Below, piece by piece: positions 33,624 to 44,271 of a stretch of DNA of 64,000 nt. The notes under the pieces were generated by a model, which was given only the letters and a program-made list of their open reading frames with translations, searched no databases and was not told the origin of the DNA. The stretch's first letter is position 1. The number at the start of each line of letters is the position of its first letter. Both the position numbers and the translations under genes were made by a program. The DNA comes from an uncultured Desulfatitalea sp. (GTDB lineage: Bacteria; Desulfobacterota; Desulfobacteria; Desulfobacterales; Desulfosarcinaceae), in assembly GCA_937868765.1 (NCBI GenBank), contig CALMNL010000006.1:558001-622000 (forward strand), read 5' to 3'.

Positions 33624-36600
33624 ATGCCCAGACGTGACGATATTCACAAGATCATGATCATCGGTTCCGGTCCCATCGTTATTGGACAAGCCTGCGAGTT
33701 CGACTACTCCGGCACCCAGGCCTGCAAAGCGTTGCGCTCCTTGGGGTATGAAATCGTTTTGGTCAATTCCAATCCAGCCACTATCATGACCGATCCAGGC
33801 ATGGCCGAAGCCACCTACATCGAACCACTGAATGTCTCCACCTTAGAGAAAATCATAGCCGTTGAGCGTCCGGATGCCCTTTTGCCGAATCTGGGCGGTC
33901 AATCCGGATTGAATTTATCCAGCGAGCTCTACCGCAAAGGGATCCTTGAGAAGTACAACGTACGGGTCATCGGCGTGAACATCGATGCCATCGAGCGCGG
34001 GGAGGACCGGACGGCTTTTAAACAGACCATGGAGCGCCTGGGGATCGACATGCCGCGCAGCGAGGCGGTCAACACCATCGAAGCGGCCGAGCAAGTAGCC
34101 GAGACCCTTGGCTATCCGGTGGTGATCCGGCCGGCTTACACCATGGGAGGCACCGGCGGTGGGCTCGTGTACAATTTGGAAGAGTTGCGTACCGTGGTGG
34201 CCCGTGGTTTGACGGCGAGCTTGATTCACCAGGTGCTGGTGGAAGAGTCGGTGCTGGGTTGGGAAGAACTTGAGCTGGAAGTGGTGCGCGATGCCAAGAA
34301 CCAGATGATCACTGTTTGCTTCATCGAAAATGTCGATGCCATGGGGGTGCACACCGGCGACAGTTACTGCACCGCGCCGATGCTCACCATCGCGCCCGCC
34401 CTGCAGAAAAAGCTGCAGGATTATTCGTACGCCATCGTTGAGGCCATCGAGGTGATCGGCGGCACGAATATCCAGTTCGCCCACGATCCACGCACGGGGC
34501 GGGTGGTGGTCATTGAGATCAACCCGCGGACCTCGCGGTCGTCTGCCCTGGCTTCAAAAGCCACGGGCTTTCCCATTGCGCGGGTCTCGGCGCTGTTGGC
34601 CGGAGGGCTCACCCTGGACGAGATCCCGTACTGGCGTGATGGAACCCTCGAAAAGTACACGCCCTCCGGGGACTATGTAGTGGTCAAGTTTGCCCGATGG
34701 GCCTTTGAAAAATTTCATGGTATCCAAGACCGGCTGGGCACCCAGATGCGGGCGGTGGGCGAGGTGATGAGCATTGGTAAGAGCTACAAAGAGGCGCTGC
34801 AAAAGGCCATTCGCAGCCTGGAGATCAATCGCTATGGCTTGGGATTTGCCAAAAACTTCCACTTGCTGTCCCTCGAGCAGTTGATGGAGCGTCTAACGGT
34901 GCCCACCAGTGAACGACAGTTCCTGATGTACGAAGCCTTGCGCAAAGGTGCCGACATCGAGCGCCTCCACGAGCTGACACATATCAAGACCTGGTTCATC
35001 CGCCAGATGCAAGAGTTGGTGCAACTGGAAGAAGAGATTCTGAACCACCAGGGCGGCGCGCTGCCGGACGACCTTTTGATGCGCGCCAAACGGGACGGCT
35101 TTGCCGACCGCTACCTGGCCAAACTGCTCAGAGTGCCCGAACGGACGATTCGCGAACAGCGGATCGGCTTGGGCCTCGCTGAGGCATGGGAGCCGGTACC
35201 GGTCAGCGGCGTGCAGGAGGCGGCCTATTACTTCTCTACCTACAATGCAGGCGACCAGGTGCCTGTGAGTGACCGCCGCAAGATCATGGTGCTTGGCGGC
35301 GGCCCCAACCGAATCGGCCAGGGCATCGAGTTCGATTATTGCTGTGTCCACGCGGCCATGGCCATCCGCGAGGCGGGCCTGGAATCGATCATGGTCAACT
35401 GCAACCCCGAAACGGTTTCCACGGATTACGATACTTCCGACAAACTCTACTTCGAACCGCTTACAGTGGAAGATGTGCTCAGCATCTACCATAAAGAAAG
35501 GCCCGAGGGGGTCATTGTGCAGTTCGGCGGCCAGACACCCCTGAACATCGCCCGGGAGCTGGCCGAAGCCGGTGTCCGGATTCTGGGCACCTCCCCGGAA
35601 ACCATTGATCTGGCCGAAGACCGCGACCGCTTCAGGCAGATCATGCGACGCCTGGGCATTCCCCAGCCCGAATCAGGCATGGCCGCGAGTTACGCCGAAG
35701 CTTTGGAAATCGCGGGCCGCATCGGCTACCCGCTGATGGTGCGCCCCTCCTATGTGCTCGGCGGTCGCGGCATGCAGGTCGTTCATGACGATGCCATGCT
35801 CAAACACTACCTCAATGTGGCCGTGGAGGAGGTGACCCCGGAACAGCCGGTGCTGATCGACAAGTTCCTGGACAACGCTATCGAGGCGGAGGCCGATGCC
35901 ATCGCCGATGGCGTGGATGCCTTCGTGCCGGCCGTGATGGAGCACATCGAGCTGGCCGGCATTCATTCCGGCGACTCGGCCTGCGTGATTCCGCCCATAA
36001 GCCTGGCGCCCAAGCATATCGACACCATCCGCGAATACACCCGGCGCATCGCCATCGAACTCAAAGTGGTGGGACTGATGAACATGCAATATGCCATTTT
36101 CCAGGATACGGTTTATGTCCTGGAGGCCAACCCGCGCGCTTCGCGTACGGTTCCCATCGTCTCCAAGGTGTGCGGTCTGTCCATGGCGCGCCTGGCGGCC
36201 CAAGTGATTTTAGGCAAGCGCATGGACGAGATGGATCTGCGCAGCGCCCAATTCCCCTATTACGGTGTCAAGGAGGCGGTATTCCCCTTCAATATGTTCC
36301 CGGAGGTCGATCCGGTGCTGGGCCCGGAGATGCGTTCCACCGGCGAAGTGCTAGGTATGGCCCACTCCTTCGGAGGGGCATTCTACAAAGCCCAGGAGGC
36401 CGCCCAATCGCTGCTGCCCTTGGAAGGCACGGTGCTTTTTACCATCGCCGACCGGGACAAATCTGCGGCCCTGGAGCCGGTGCGCCGCTTTAGGGAGCTG
36501 GGCTTTAACATCATGGCCACCGAAGGCACCCATGCATTCCTGAAGGCAAAGGGGATCGAAACCCAGCTGGTCTCCAAGCTGGGGCTGACACGGCCCAACT

Positions 36601-36830
36601 TGATGGATGCCATCAAAAACGGGCAGATCCACCTGTTGGTCAATACACCAAGCGGCAAGAAAGGTTCAGCCGACAGTTCGGACATCCGCAAAGCCGCCAT
36701 CAAGTACAAGATCCCCTATATCACCACTATATCGGCCGCCATTGCCGCCGCCAAGGGCATCGCGGTCCGCCGGGAAGGCGAGGCAAAGGTGAGGTCGCTG
36801 CAAATTTATCACAACGAAATCGGACACTAA
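33624..36830 (+). CDS. carB: Carbamoyl-phosphate synthase large subunit
   Basis: A 1068-residue enzyme making carbamoyl phosphate for pyrimidines and arginine from bicarbonate, ammonia and two ATP. It has the duplicated ATP-grasp structure: GSGPIVIGQACEFDYSG at the start and GGGPNRIGQGIEFDYCCVH near residue 555 open the two halves; MGGTGGG and GGRGMQVV are the ATP loops; EINPRTSRSSALASKATG and EANPRASRTVPIVSKVCG close them. The C-terminal ~130 residues are the MGS-like regulatory domain. AAAGGAG precedes the ATG. No carA is in the window; 25 bases downstream is a PurF paralogue. Confidence 0.98.
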   Translation: MPRRDDIHKIMIIGSGPIVIGQACEFDYSGTQACKALRSLGYEIVLVNSNPATIMTDPGMAEATYIEPLNVSTLEKIIAVERPDALLPNLGGQSGLNLSSELYRKGILEKYNVRVIGVNIDAIERGEDRTAFKQTMERLGIDMPRSEAVNTIEAAEQVAETLGYPVVIRPAYTMGGTGGGLVYNLEELRTVVARGLTASLIHQVLVEESVLGWEELELEVVRDAKNQMITVCFIENVDAMGVHTGDSYCTAPMLTIAPALQKKLQDYSYAIVEAIEVIGGTNIQFAHDPRTGRVVVIEINPRTSRSSALASKATGFPIARVSALLAGGLTLDEIPYWRDGTLEKYTPSGDYVVVKFARWAFEKFHGIQDRLGTQMRAVGEVMSIGKSYKEALQKAIRSLEINRYGLGFAKNFHLLSLEQLMERLTVPTSERQFLMYEALRKGADIERLHELTHIKTWFIRQMQELVQLEEEILNHQGGALPDDLLMRAKRDGFADRYLAKLLRVPERTIREQRIGLGLAEAWEPVPVSGVQEAAYYFSTYNAGDQVPVSDRRKIMVLGGGPNRIGQGIEFDYCCVHAAMAIREAGLESIMVNCNPETVSTDYDTSDKLYFEPLTVEDVLSIYHKERPEGVIVQFGGQTPLNIARELAEAGVRILGTSPETIDLAEDRDRFRQIMRRLGIPQPESGMAASYAEALEIAGRIGYPLMVRPSYVLGGRGMQVVHDDAMLKHYLNVAVEEVTPEQPVLIDKFLDNAIEAEADAIADGVDAFVPAVMEHIELAGIHSGDSACVIPPISLAPKHIDTIREYTRRIAIELKVVGLMNMQYAIFQDTVYVLEANPRASRTVPIVSKVCGLSMARLAAQVILGKRMDEMDLRSAQFPYYGVKEAVFPFNMFPEVDPVLGPEMRSTGEVLGMAHSFGGAFYKAQEAAQSLLPLEGTVLFTIADRDKSAALEPVRRFRELGFNIMATEGTHAFLKAKGIETQLVSKLGLTRPNLMDAIKNGQIHLLVNTPSGKKGSADSSDIRKAAIKYKIPYITTISAAIAAAKGIAVRREGEAKVRSLQIYHNEIGH

Positions 36831-36855
36831 GAAAGCTCTGAAGAGGTAATAGAAA

Positions 36856-38259
36856 ATGGGCGGGATGTTCGGCATTGTCTCTAATTCGGACTGTGTGGCG
36901 GATCTTTACTACGGCACGGATTACCATTCCCATCTGGGCACAAGGCGCGGCGGCATGGCCGTGCGCAACTCCCGCGGCATTCACCGCGCCATCCACAACA
37001 TTGAAAACAGTTACTTCCGCACCAAGTTCGAGCCCGAGCTCAGCCGGTTCCAGGGCACTCTGGGTATCGGCGTGATCTCTGACACCGATCCTCAACCGCT
37101 GATCATTGGCTCCCACCTTGGCACCTTCGGCATCGTCACCGTGGGTCGGATCAACAATCTTCTCGAACTGGTCCAGAAGGCGCATGCCCGCAAGAGTCAC
37201 TTTTCGGACACAAACGGCGGCGGCCCCAATCCCACAGAAGTCATGGCCATGCTCATCTGTCAGGCTGAAAGCTTCGAAGCAGGAATTCGCGCGGCTCAGG
37301 AGGCCATCCAGGGCTCTTGTTCCCTCCTGTTGCTCACTGATAGAGGAATTTATGCCGCCCGCGACCGCCTGGGCCGAACGCCCCTGGTCATCGGTCGCAG
37401 AGCCGGGGCTTTGGCGGTCAGTTCCGAAACCTGCGCCTTTCCCAACCTTGGTTTCGAAATAGACCATTTCTTAGGCCCCGCCGAAGTCGTGCGTATTGAA
37501 GCCGAAGGCTGGGAACGCCTGCTGTTGCCTGGCGAGCGCCTGCAGATCTGCTCTTTTTTGTGGGTCTATTACGGTTATCCTGCTTCCGAATATGAAGGTA
37601 TCAATGTGGAGCATGTGCGTTACAACTGTGGCGCAGCCCTGGCGCGCAACGATGCGGTGGAGGTGGATCTGGTGGCCGGCATCCCTGATTCGGGCATCGG
37701 CCACGCCATCGGCTACGCCAACCAGAAGAAGCTTCCCTACCGGCGGCCGTTCGTCAAATATACACCGACCTGGCCGCGCAGCTTCATGCCCCAGAACCAG
37801 CAGATGCGCGACCTGGTGGCCAAGATGAAATTGATACCGGTGCGTCGGTTAATCGAAGGCCAGCGTCTGCTGTTTTGCGAGGACTCCATTGTTAGGGGGA
37901 CACAGCTCAAGGATAACATCCAGATCCTCTTCGATTACGGTGCCCGGCAGGTACACATGCGGCCGGCTTGCCCCACTTTGATTCATCCCTGCGAGTTTCT
38001 CAATTTTTCCACCTCGCGTTCCTTGCTGGACCTGGCAGGCCGCAAGACCATCCAGGCCCTGGAAGGTGCCGAAGACAAACATCTCGAGGAGTATGCGCGG
38101 GACGGTTCGGAGAAAAACATGGCTATGGTCGAGCGAATCCGCCGCAATCTGCACTTGACCAGCCTCAGGTATCAGCGCCTGGAAGATCTGGTGGCTTCCA
38201 TCGGTTTGCCCAAAGAGCGGCTGTGCACCCATTGCTGGGATGCCAGCAGCTTTTTCTGA
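36856..38259 (+). CDS. PurF-family amidophosphoribosyltransferase paralogue without the glutaminase Cys
   Basis: A 467-residue PurF homologue. The N-terminal Ntn fold is recognisable (FGIVSN, LGTRRGGMAV), but it begins MGGMFG instead of MCG(I/V)FG, so the nucleophilic Cys1 is Gly. The GHxRY and HNG substrate motifs are also not found (GVISDTD and TVGRI stand there). By contrast the phosphoribosyltransferase half keeps the PRPP loop (LFCEDSIVRGT, residues ~339-349), and four cysteines fit the Fe-S sites of the B. subtilis-type enzyme (C232, C379 in HPC, C457 and C460 in LCTHC). It may use free ammonia or have a regulatory role. It is probably co-transcribed with carB. Confidence 0.88.
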   Translation: MGGMFGIVSNSDCVADLYYGTDYHSHLGTRRGGMAVRNSRGIHRAIHNIENSYFRTKFEPELSRFQGTLGIGVISDTDPQPLIIGSHLGTFGIVTVGRINNLLELVQKAHARKSHFSDTNGGGPNPTEVMAMLICQAESFEAGIRAAQEAIQGSCSLLLLTDRGIYAARDRLGRTPLVIGRRAGALAVSSETCAFPNLGFEIDHFLGPAEVVRIEAEGWERLLLPGERLQICSFLWVYYGYPASEYEGINVEHVRYNCGAALARNDAVEVDLVAGIPDSGIGHAIGYANQKKLPYRRPFVKYTPTWPRSFMPQNQQMRDLVAKMKLIPVRRLIEGQRLLFCEDSIVRGTQLKDNIQILFDYGARQVHMRPACPTLIHPCEFLNFSTSRSLLDLAGRKTIQALEGAEDKHLEEYARDGSEKNMAMVERIRRNLHLTSLRYQRLEDLVASIGLPKERLCTHCWDASSFF

Positions 38260-38335
38260 CGGTGCCATGACGACAGGTTTTCGATTTTCGCCATTTGCCC
38301 GTTCAGGGGAAGGCTTCGAACTTTTTTGACCGTGC

Positions 38336-39607
38336 TTAGTCGACGGCACTATCATTCAGGGCGGTCAATTCGACGCCCCAATCCACGGCCGATTGAAACG
38401 CGCCTTGGACTTTATTGCCGTCCATGTTGAGCCTTTGAAGCATTTGCTCGACCTCATGCCAGTTGGCCTCTTCACACTGCTGTGCCAGCTGGAGCAAGGG
38501 GAGATATTCGTTGTTCGGTTCACGGCACAATGCTGCTTTGAGCTTTTCATCCAATGGTAAATACTTGACGATGTCGCGCATGGACATGCCCAACATGGCA
38601 TCCAATAAGGAAAAGATGCCCAGCAGGTGCAGGCTTTCAGGGTCAAATCCCCAATAGTTGTAGATCTGGGCGATTTGTTCCAGGAACTTGCCGCGCTGGG
38701 CAGCCAGTCGCATCAATTCGGGTGCGTCGCGTCCCTGGTTGATATCGTTGAGCAGAACCACCCGCAGCCAGTTCTTCATTTTGCGCCACCCCAGCATGGC
38801 GATGGCCTGATGAATGGATTTGATCTTTTGCCGCATCCCGAAAGCGGCCGAATTCAGATACGATAACAACCGATAGCTCAGCGAAGCGTCGGCCTGGATG
38901 ATTTCGGCCAGTTTTTCGAAGTCCACTTCCGGTTGCTCGATGGCCTGCATTAAATTGAGGCGCATCGCTTCATTTGAAGTAAACTTGCGTGCGGTGATAA
39001 CTTCGGGCGTTTTGAAGAAGGCGCCTTGAAACAGATTGAAGCCAAGTTCTCGACATTGATCGAAACGTCCAGGGTCTTGGACCCGCAGGGCCAGTTTAAG
39101 CGCCTTGGGCGGGTGGGCTGCCGACAGCTTGCTTTTCAGGTCAGCGGCGGTTTTCCCCGCCACATCCATGCCGATGAGATCGGCCAGGCTATAGAACGAC
39201 GCACATGCAGGAGAGGCGGTGAAATCCGAGGTCGCCAGCAGGTAGCCGTCGGCTTTGAGTTGCGTCAGGATGGGCGGCACGGACGGTCGTAGAAAAGTCT
39301 CCTCACTCACTTGGACGACGGTCGATGAGGGCGGCATGGCATGGTGCAACTGGTCTAAAATATTGTGTTCGCTGAATGGGATCAGCACTCTTTTGTCGCG
39401 TTCGATGATTTGTTGAAATTCCAGGTGAGCGCTTCCGGCCAATGTGGAGGCCACCTGTGCACCTCCGCAGTCTTCCACCGAACATTCCGTGTGGCCCCCC
39501 ACACAGCATAAGAAGTAACCCCAAAGACGGCGTTTATCGTCAAAAATAGGCTGTCGCGCAAGGGATACGGTGGGCGGTGCTGCACCGGCCTTCACTTTGT
39601 TTGCCAT
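38336..39607 (-). CDS. Degenerate EAL plus HDOD signalling protein (YuxH type)
   Basis: A 423-residue cytosolic protein. Residues ~14-210 resemble an EAL domain (SLARQPIFDDKRRLWGYF), but the EAL signature and metal residues are missing, so c-di-GMP hydrolysis is unlikely. Residues ~215-400 are an HDOD domain (DASLSYRLLSYLNSAAFG, IAMLGWRKMKNWL). Such proteins link signalling to output by protein contacts. AGGGA eight bases before the ATG. It converges on the PurF-like gene and precedes no obvious partner. Confidence 0.88.
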   Translation of the reverse strand: MANKVKAGAAPPTVSLARQPIFDDKRRLWGYFLCCVGGHTECSVEDCGGAQVASTLAGSAHLEFQQIIERDKRVLIPFSEHNILDQLHHAMPPSSTVVQVSEETFLRPSVPPILTQLKADGYLLATSDFTASPACASFYSLADLIGMDVAGKTAADLKSKLSAAHPPKALKLALRVQDPGRFDQCRELGFNLFQGAFFKTPEVITARKFTSNEAMRLNLMQAIEQPEVDFEKLAEIIQADASLSYRLLSYLNSAAFGMRQKIKSIHQAIAMLGWRKMKNWLRVVLLNDINQGRDAPELMRLAAQRGKFLEQIAQIYNYWGFDPESLHLLGIFSLLDAMLGMSMRDIVKYLPLDEKLKAALCREPNNEYLPLLQLAQQCEEANWHEVEQMLQRLNMDGNKVQGAFQSAVDWGVELTALNDSAVD

Positions 39608-39653
39608 GGCGATTTCCCTTCGCTTCCGTCAGTGGGTTGCGACGCGTCAGGGA

Positions 39654-42137
39654 TCAAGTCAAAGGTTGAACATGCCAGATCTGCTCAGCATATTCCATGA
39701 TGGCCCGGTCGCTGGAAAATCTTCCCATGCGCGCCGTATTCAGAATGGAACTGCGCGCCCATCGTTCCGGATCGGCGAACATCCGGCTGACCGATTCCTG
39801 GGTCGATATGTATGCCCGGTAGTCGGCCAGCAGCATATAAAAATCGCCTTGTTCGCGCAGGCTTCGGATGATCGGCGCGAATAGGCCCGGATCATAGGGT
39901 GAAAAGGAGCCTTGGGCGATCATGTCCAGTGCACGTCTGAGCTCTTCATCCTTATGGTAATATTGATTCGGGTCATAGCCCTCCAGGCGTTTGGCCTGGA
40001 CCTCTTCTGCGGTCAAACCGAAGATGAAGATGTTTTCGCGTCCCACGGCCTCCATGATTTCGATGTTTGCGCCGTCCAGGGTGCCGATAGTTAGGGCTCC
40101 GTTGAGGGCCATTTTCATATTGCCGGTACCGGAAGCCTCCATGCCTGCCGTGGAGATCTGCTCGGAAAGATCGGCGGCGGGAATGATCTTTTCGGCCTGG
40201 GAGACGCAGTAGTTGGGCAGAAAGAGCACCCGCAATCGCCCACGCACATGGGGGTCGCTGTTGACCACGTTGGCCACCGAGTTGATTAACTTAATGATTA
40301 ATTTTGCCTGATGATAGGCCGGCGCGGCTTTGCCCGCAAAGATGACGGTGCGCGGCGCCGCATCTAATTTGGGGCTGTCTTGGATGCGGTTGTACAGCGT
40401 GATGACATGCAGCACGTTGAGCAGCTGGCGCTTGTATTCGTGCATGCGCTTGACCTGGACGTCGAACATGGTCTCCGGATCGACGCCCAGTCCGATCTTG
40501 CGTAAGATGTAGCGCGCCAGGCGCGTCTTGCACTCCCGCTTGGTGGACATCCACTGCTTGCGGAATTCGGAGTCCTCGGCATGCGGCGCCAGTCTCTCCA
40601 GTTGGTCCAGATCGCTGATCCAATTCGGTCCGATGACCGAGGAGATCAATTTGGCCAGGGAGGGGTTGGATTGCTGCAACCAGCGACGGGGGGTGATGCC
40701 GTTGGTGACGTTGCGGATGCGCTTCGGGAATAGTTTGTGAAAGTCGCAGAACAACTGATCCTGCAGGATGCGACTGTGCAGCGCCGCCACACCGTTGACC
40801 GAGTGGCTGCCGACGACGGCCAGGTGCGCCATGCGTACCTGTTTGACATCGCCTTCGGCAATCAGCGAAACGCGCGACAACAACTCTTCGTCGCCTGGAT
40901 ATCGAGCGCGCACCCCATCCAGAAAACGTTGGTTGATCTCATAAATGATCTGCAAGTGCCGCGGGAGCAGGTGGCCAATCAGCTCCACCGGCCATTTCTC
41001 CAGCGCTTCGGGAAGCACTGTGTGATTGGTGTACGCAAAGGTTTGCTCGCAAATGGTCCAGGCTTCATCCCATCCCAGCCCTTCTTCATCCATGAGGATG
41101 CGCATTAATTCCGGAATAGCGATGGAGGGATGGGTGTCGTTGAGCTGGATGGCTACGAAATTGGGTAGATCGGTGAATGAGCGGTTGATCTTCCGGTAGC
41201 GCCGCAGAATATCGCTCAAGGTGGCGGCCACGAAAAAGTACTGCTGTTTGAGCCGCAGTTCCTTGCCCGATTGGGCTTCATCGCTGGGGTAGAGCACTTT
41301 GGAAATATTTTCGCTCAGCACTTTTGACTGCACCGCGCCGATATAATCTCCCTGATTGAAAGTTTCCAGGTTGAACTCGCGGCTGGATTGAGCGGCCCAC
41401 AGGCGCATATTGGTCACATAGTCGTCGCCGAACCCTGGTACGAGGATATCGCAGGCCATCGCCATGACCACCTCGCAATCCACCCATCGCTGGCGGGTAC
41501 GGCCTTCTTCATCTCGGTAGCCCTCTACGCGGCCGTAGAAATACACCGGCATGAGATGGTCCCGACGGTGCATCTCCCAGGGGCTGCCGCGGCGCAGCCA
41601 GTTATCGGCCTGTTCGCGTTGGTAGCCGTTGTCCAAAACCTGGTGGAAGATGCCGTAGTCGTAGCGAATCCCATATCCATAGCCGGGAAGATCCTTGCAG
41701 GCCAAAGAGTCCATGTAGCAGGAAGCCAAACGACCCAAGCCTCCGTTGCCCAGCCCGGCATCCCATTCTTCTTCCTCCAATTCATCCAGGTCGAACCCCA
41801 TTTCGGCCATGGTCTGGCGGGCTTCGTCTTCCATGCCCAGACTGATCAGGTAGTTTTTTAAAAAGCGGCCGGGCAGAAATTCCAGGGAAAGAAAGTAGAC
41901 CCTTTTGGACAATGTGTTGTAAAGGGCTCGTTGGGTTTTGATCCACTTGGCAATGAGCCGGTCCCGCACGCTGTGTGCCAGGCCCATGAACGCACTGTAT
42001 TTGCTGGGTATTTCCGGATCGTTGCCCAGGGTGAAACAGATATGGTGCAGGATGCTGTTCTTTAGAGAGCCCACGGGCTCAATGCCCGGGGCATTGGGTG
42101 GAATGATTTTCGTGCGCGTTGTCTTGCGGGCACTCAT
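39654..42137 (-). CDS. glgP: Glycogen/alpha-glucan phosphorylase
   Basis: An 827-residue PLP enzyme releasing glucose-1-phosphate from glycogen or maltodextrin. Landmarks: YFLSLEFLPGRFL, GLGNGGLGRLASCYMDS, QLNDTHPSIAIPELMR, TNHTVLPEALEKWP, FDVQVKRMHEYKRQLLN, GKAAPAYHQAKLII and EASGTGNMKMALNGAL holding the PLP lysine. GGAGGA nine bases before the ATG at 42137 marks the start; the family also begins here. It stands alone, divergent from mnmG. Confidence 0.97.
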   Translation of the reverse strand: MSARKTTRTKIIPPNAPGIEPVGSLKNSILHHICFTLGNDPEIPSKYSAFMGLAHSVRDRLIAKWIKTQRALYNTLSKRVYFLSLEFLPGRFLKNYLISLGMEDEARQTMAEMGFDLDELEEEEWDAGLGNGGLGRLASCYMDSLACKDLPGYGYGIRYDYGIFHQVLDNGYQREQADNWLRRGSPWEMHRRDHLMPVYFYGRVEGYRDEEGRTRQRWVDCEVVMAMACDILVPGFGDDYVTNMRLWAAQSSREFNLETFNQGDYIGAVQSKVLSENISKVLYPSDEAQSGKELRLKQQYFFVAATLSDILRRYRKINRSFTDLPNFVAIQLNDTHPSIAIPELMRILMDEEGLGWDEAWTICEQTFAYTNHTVLPEALEKWPVELIGHLLPRHLQIIYEINQRFLDGVRARYPGDEELLSRVSLIAEGDVKQVRMAHLAVVGSHSVNGVAALHSRILQDQLFCDFHKLFPKRIRNVTNGITPRRWLQQSNPSLAKLISSVIGPNWISDLDQLERLAPHAEDSEFRKQWMSTKRECKTRLARYILRKIGLGVDPETMFDVQVKRMHEYKRQLLNVLHVITLYNRIQDSPKLDAAPRTVIFAGKAAPAYHQAKLIIKLINSVANVVNSDPHVRGRLRVLFLPNYCVSQAEKIIPAADLSEQISTAGMEASGTGNMKMALNGALTIGTLDGANIEIMEAVGRENIFIFGLTAEEVQAKRLEGYDPNQYYHKDEELRRALDMIAQGSFSPYDPGLFAPIIRSLREQGDFYMLLADYRAYISTQESVSRMFADPERWARSSILNTARMGRFSSDRAIMEYAEQIWHVQPLT

Positions 42138-42375
42138 GGGGCATTCCTCCATCTGAAATGAGTTGGGGGGAAAGCAGGCTGCAATCGGGATGACTTCCAG
42201 GTCAGGTGCTGATCGAAAACAAGATAAGCCAATTTCATCCTGCCGATCAACTATATTTAATGGAAGGCGGCCATGGGCGGGAGCCCTGACGACTTCTATG
42301 GTGCATGCCTCGACTTTTTGGCGATAAAGATATATAAGGATGCGGTTTAAGTGCAAAGGGACACAGGCATCGAAG

Positions 42376-44271
42376 ATGGCAACTTACGCCAGGCAGTATG
42401 ACCTCATTGTTGTGGGCGCAGGCCACGCCGGTTGCGAAGCGGCCTTGGCTGCGGCCCGCATGGGATGCAGCGTGCTATTGCTGGCTATCGACCTGGACAA
42501 GGTGGCGGCCATGCCGTGCAGTCCGTCCATCGGCGGCATGGCAAAGGGACAGCTGGTGCGCGAGATTGACGCCTTGGGCGGCGAGATGGCCAAGATAACC
42601 GATCAGTCGGCTATTCAGTATAAGACTCTGAACACCAAGAAAGGGCCCGCGGTCCAGTCGTCACGAACCCAGAACGACAAGAAACGCTACCACATAGCCA
42701 TGAAATCGGTACTGGAGCGGCAGCCCGGTTTAGATCTCAAACAGGCCTTGGTCGAGCGGCTGGTGGTAGAAGACGGCCGCGTGGTGGGTGTCGAGGATCA
42801 TACCGGCTTCGGCTTCGAGGCCCGGGCGGTGGTTCTGGCTACAGGCACCTTTCTCAGCGGCCTGGTGCACATCGGCTTCAAATCGATCCAGGCCGGCCGC
42901 GCCGGAGAATTTGCCGCATATGGTCTGGCCGCAAGTCTGGCGCATTTAGGCCTGGCCCTCGGCCGCATGAAAACAGGCACCCCACCGCGGTTGCATCGCG
43001 CCAGCATCGATTTTTCCCGATTTACCGCCCAAGAGGTCGACCCCCAGCCGCGCCCCTTCTCTTTTTTCAGCCGAGAAATTCCTCTACCACAGGTGCCCAG
43101 TTACATGGGGCGCACCAATGCTCGCGTGCATCAGGTGGTGCGTGACCACCTGCATCTTTCGGCCCTGTACGGCGGGGTGATCAAAGGCGTCTCTGCACGT
43201 TACTGCCCCTCCTTCGAAGATAAGGTCGTGCGTTTCAGCGACAAAGAGAGCCATCAGGTGATTTTGGAGCCTGAAGGACTCGACACCCAGGAGGTATATG
43301 CCAGCGGTCTGGGCAACAGCCTTCCTGTGGAGATTCAGATCCAGGTGGTGCGCACCGTGCCTGGATTGGAGTCGGCCGAAATCATGCGGCCGGCCTACGC
43401 CATCGAATACGATTATGTTGATCCTATCCAACTCAAAAACACCCTTGAGACCAAAAAGGTGGCCGGGCTCTACCTGGCTGGACAGATCAACGGCACTTCC
43501 GGCTACGAAGAGGCGGCCGCCCAGGGGATGTGGGCGGGCATCAATGCGGCATGCCGCATTCAGGGGCGCCATCCCTTTATACTGGATCGTTCCCAGGCCT
43601 ACATGGGGGTCATGATCGACGATTTGGTCACCCGCGGCACCCAGGAGCCGTACCGCATGTTCACCTCTCGAGCCGAATACCGCCTGATGCTGCGTGAGGA
43701 CAACGCCGATCTGCGCCTGATGGCCATCGGTCGTGAGCTGGGGTTGATTTCGCCCGATGCGGCCAGGGACGCGGCTGAACGCAAAGCGCAGATTGCAGCC
43801 GAGATTCAAAGGGTCCGGCGTGTCGTGATCAAACCCCTGCCAGAGGTCAATGCATATCTTGCCGCCAAGCAAACCCAGCCCATCAACAGCGGCATCCACC
43901 TGGATCAATTGCTGAAGCGGGCGCAATTGGATTACGAGGTGGTGGACCGGCTGGCGCCGGCTGCGCCGGCCGTTGCGCCGGCCGTGGCCCGTCAAGTGGA
44001 AATTGAAGTCAAGTATGAAGGCTATATCCAACGCCAGGTGGCCGAAATCGGCCGCTTCAAGCACTTGGAGCAGATCCGTTTGGCCGAGGATTTCGACTAC
44101 AGTAAGGTGCATGGTTTATCCAACGAGCTCAAAGAAAAACTCTCCCGGGTGCGACCCGCCTCCCTAGGACAGGCATCGCGTATCTCGGGAATGACCCCTG
44201 CTGCCATATCGGTACTGATGGTGGCCCTGCGAGCGGCGGAAAAGGGAGGGGATATTGAGCCACGGACTTAA
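42376..44271 (+). CDS. mnmG: tRNA uridine-34 carboxymethylaminomethyl modification enzyme, FAD subunit
   Basis: A 631-residue FAD enzyme that with MnmE (GTPase, not in the window) installs cmnm5 on the wobble uridine of several tRNAs. Seen: [19 protein letters not shown] (FAD loop), [78 protein letters not shown] and [16 protein letters not shown]. The ATG at 42376 is chosen because the protein family starts just before the FAD strand; the upstream ATG at 42340 touches its only AAGG. The 3' end overlaps fetA by 17 bases. Confidence 0.97.
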   Translation: MATYARQYDLIVVGAGHAGCEAALAAARMGCSVLLLAIDLDKVAAMPCSPSIGGMAKGQLVREIDALGGEMAKITDQSAIQYKTLNTKKGPAVQSSRTQNDKKRYHIAMKSVLERQPGLDLKQALVERLVVEDGRVVGVEDHTGFGFEARAVVLATGTFLSGLVHIGFKSIQAGRAGEFAAYGLAASLAHLGLALGRMKTGTPPRLHRASIDFSRFTAQEVDPQPRPFSFFSREIPLPQVPSYMGRTNARVHQVVRDHLHLSALYGGVIKGVSARYCPSFEDKVVRFSDKESHQVILEPEGLDTQEVYASGLGNSLPVEIQIQVVRTVPGLESAEIMRPAYAIEYDYVDPIQLKNTLETKKVAGLYLAGQINGTSGYEEAAAQGMWAGINAACRIQGRHPFILDRSQAYMGVMIDDLVTRGTQEPYRMFTSRAEYRLMLREDNADLRLMAIGRELGLISPDAARDAAERKAQIAAEIQRVRRVVIKPLPEVNAYLAAKQTQPINSGIHLDQLLKRAQLDYEVVDRLAPAAPAVAPAVARQVEIEVKYEGYIQRQVAEIGRFKHLEQIRLAEDFDYSKVHGLSNELKEKLSRVRPASLGQASRISGMTPAAISVLMVALRAAEKGGDIEPRT

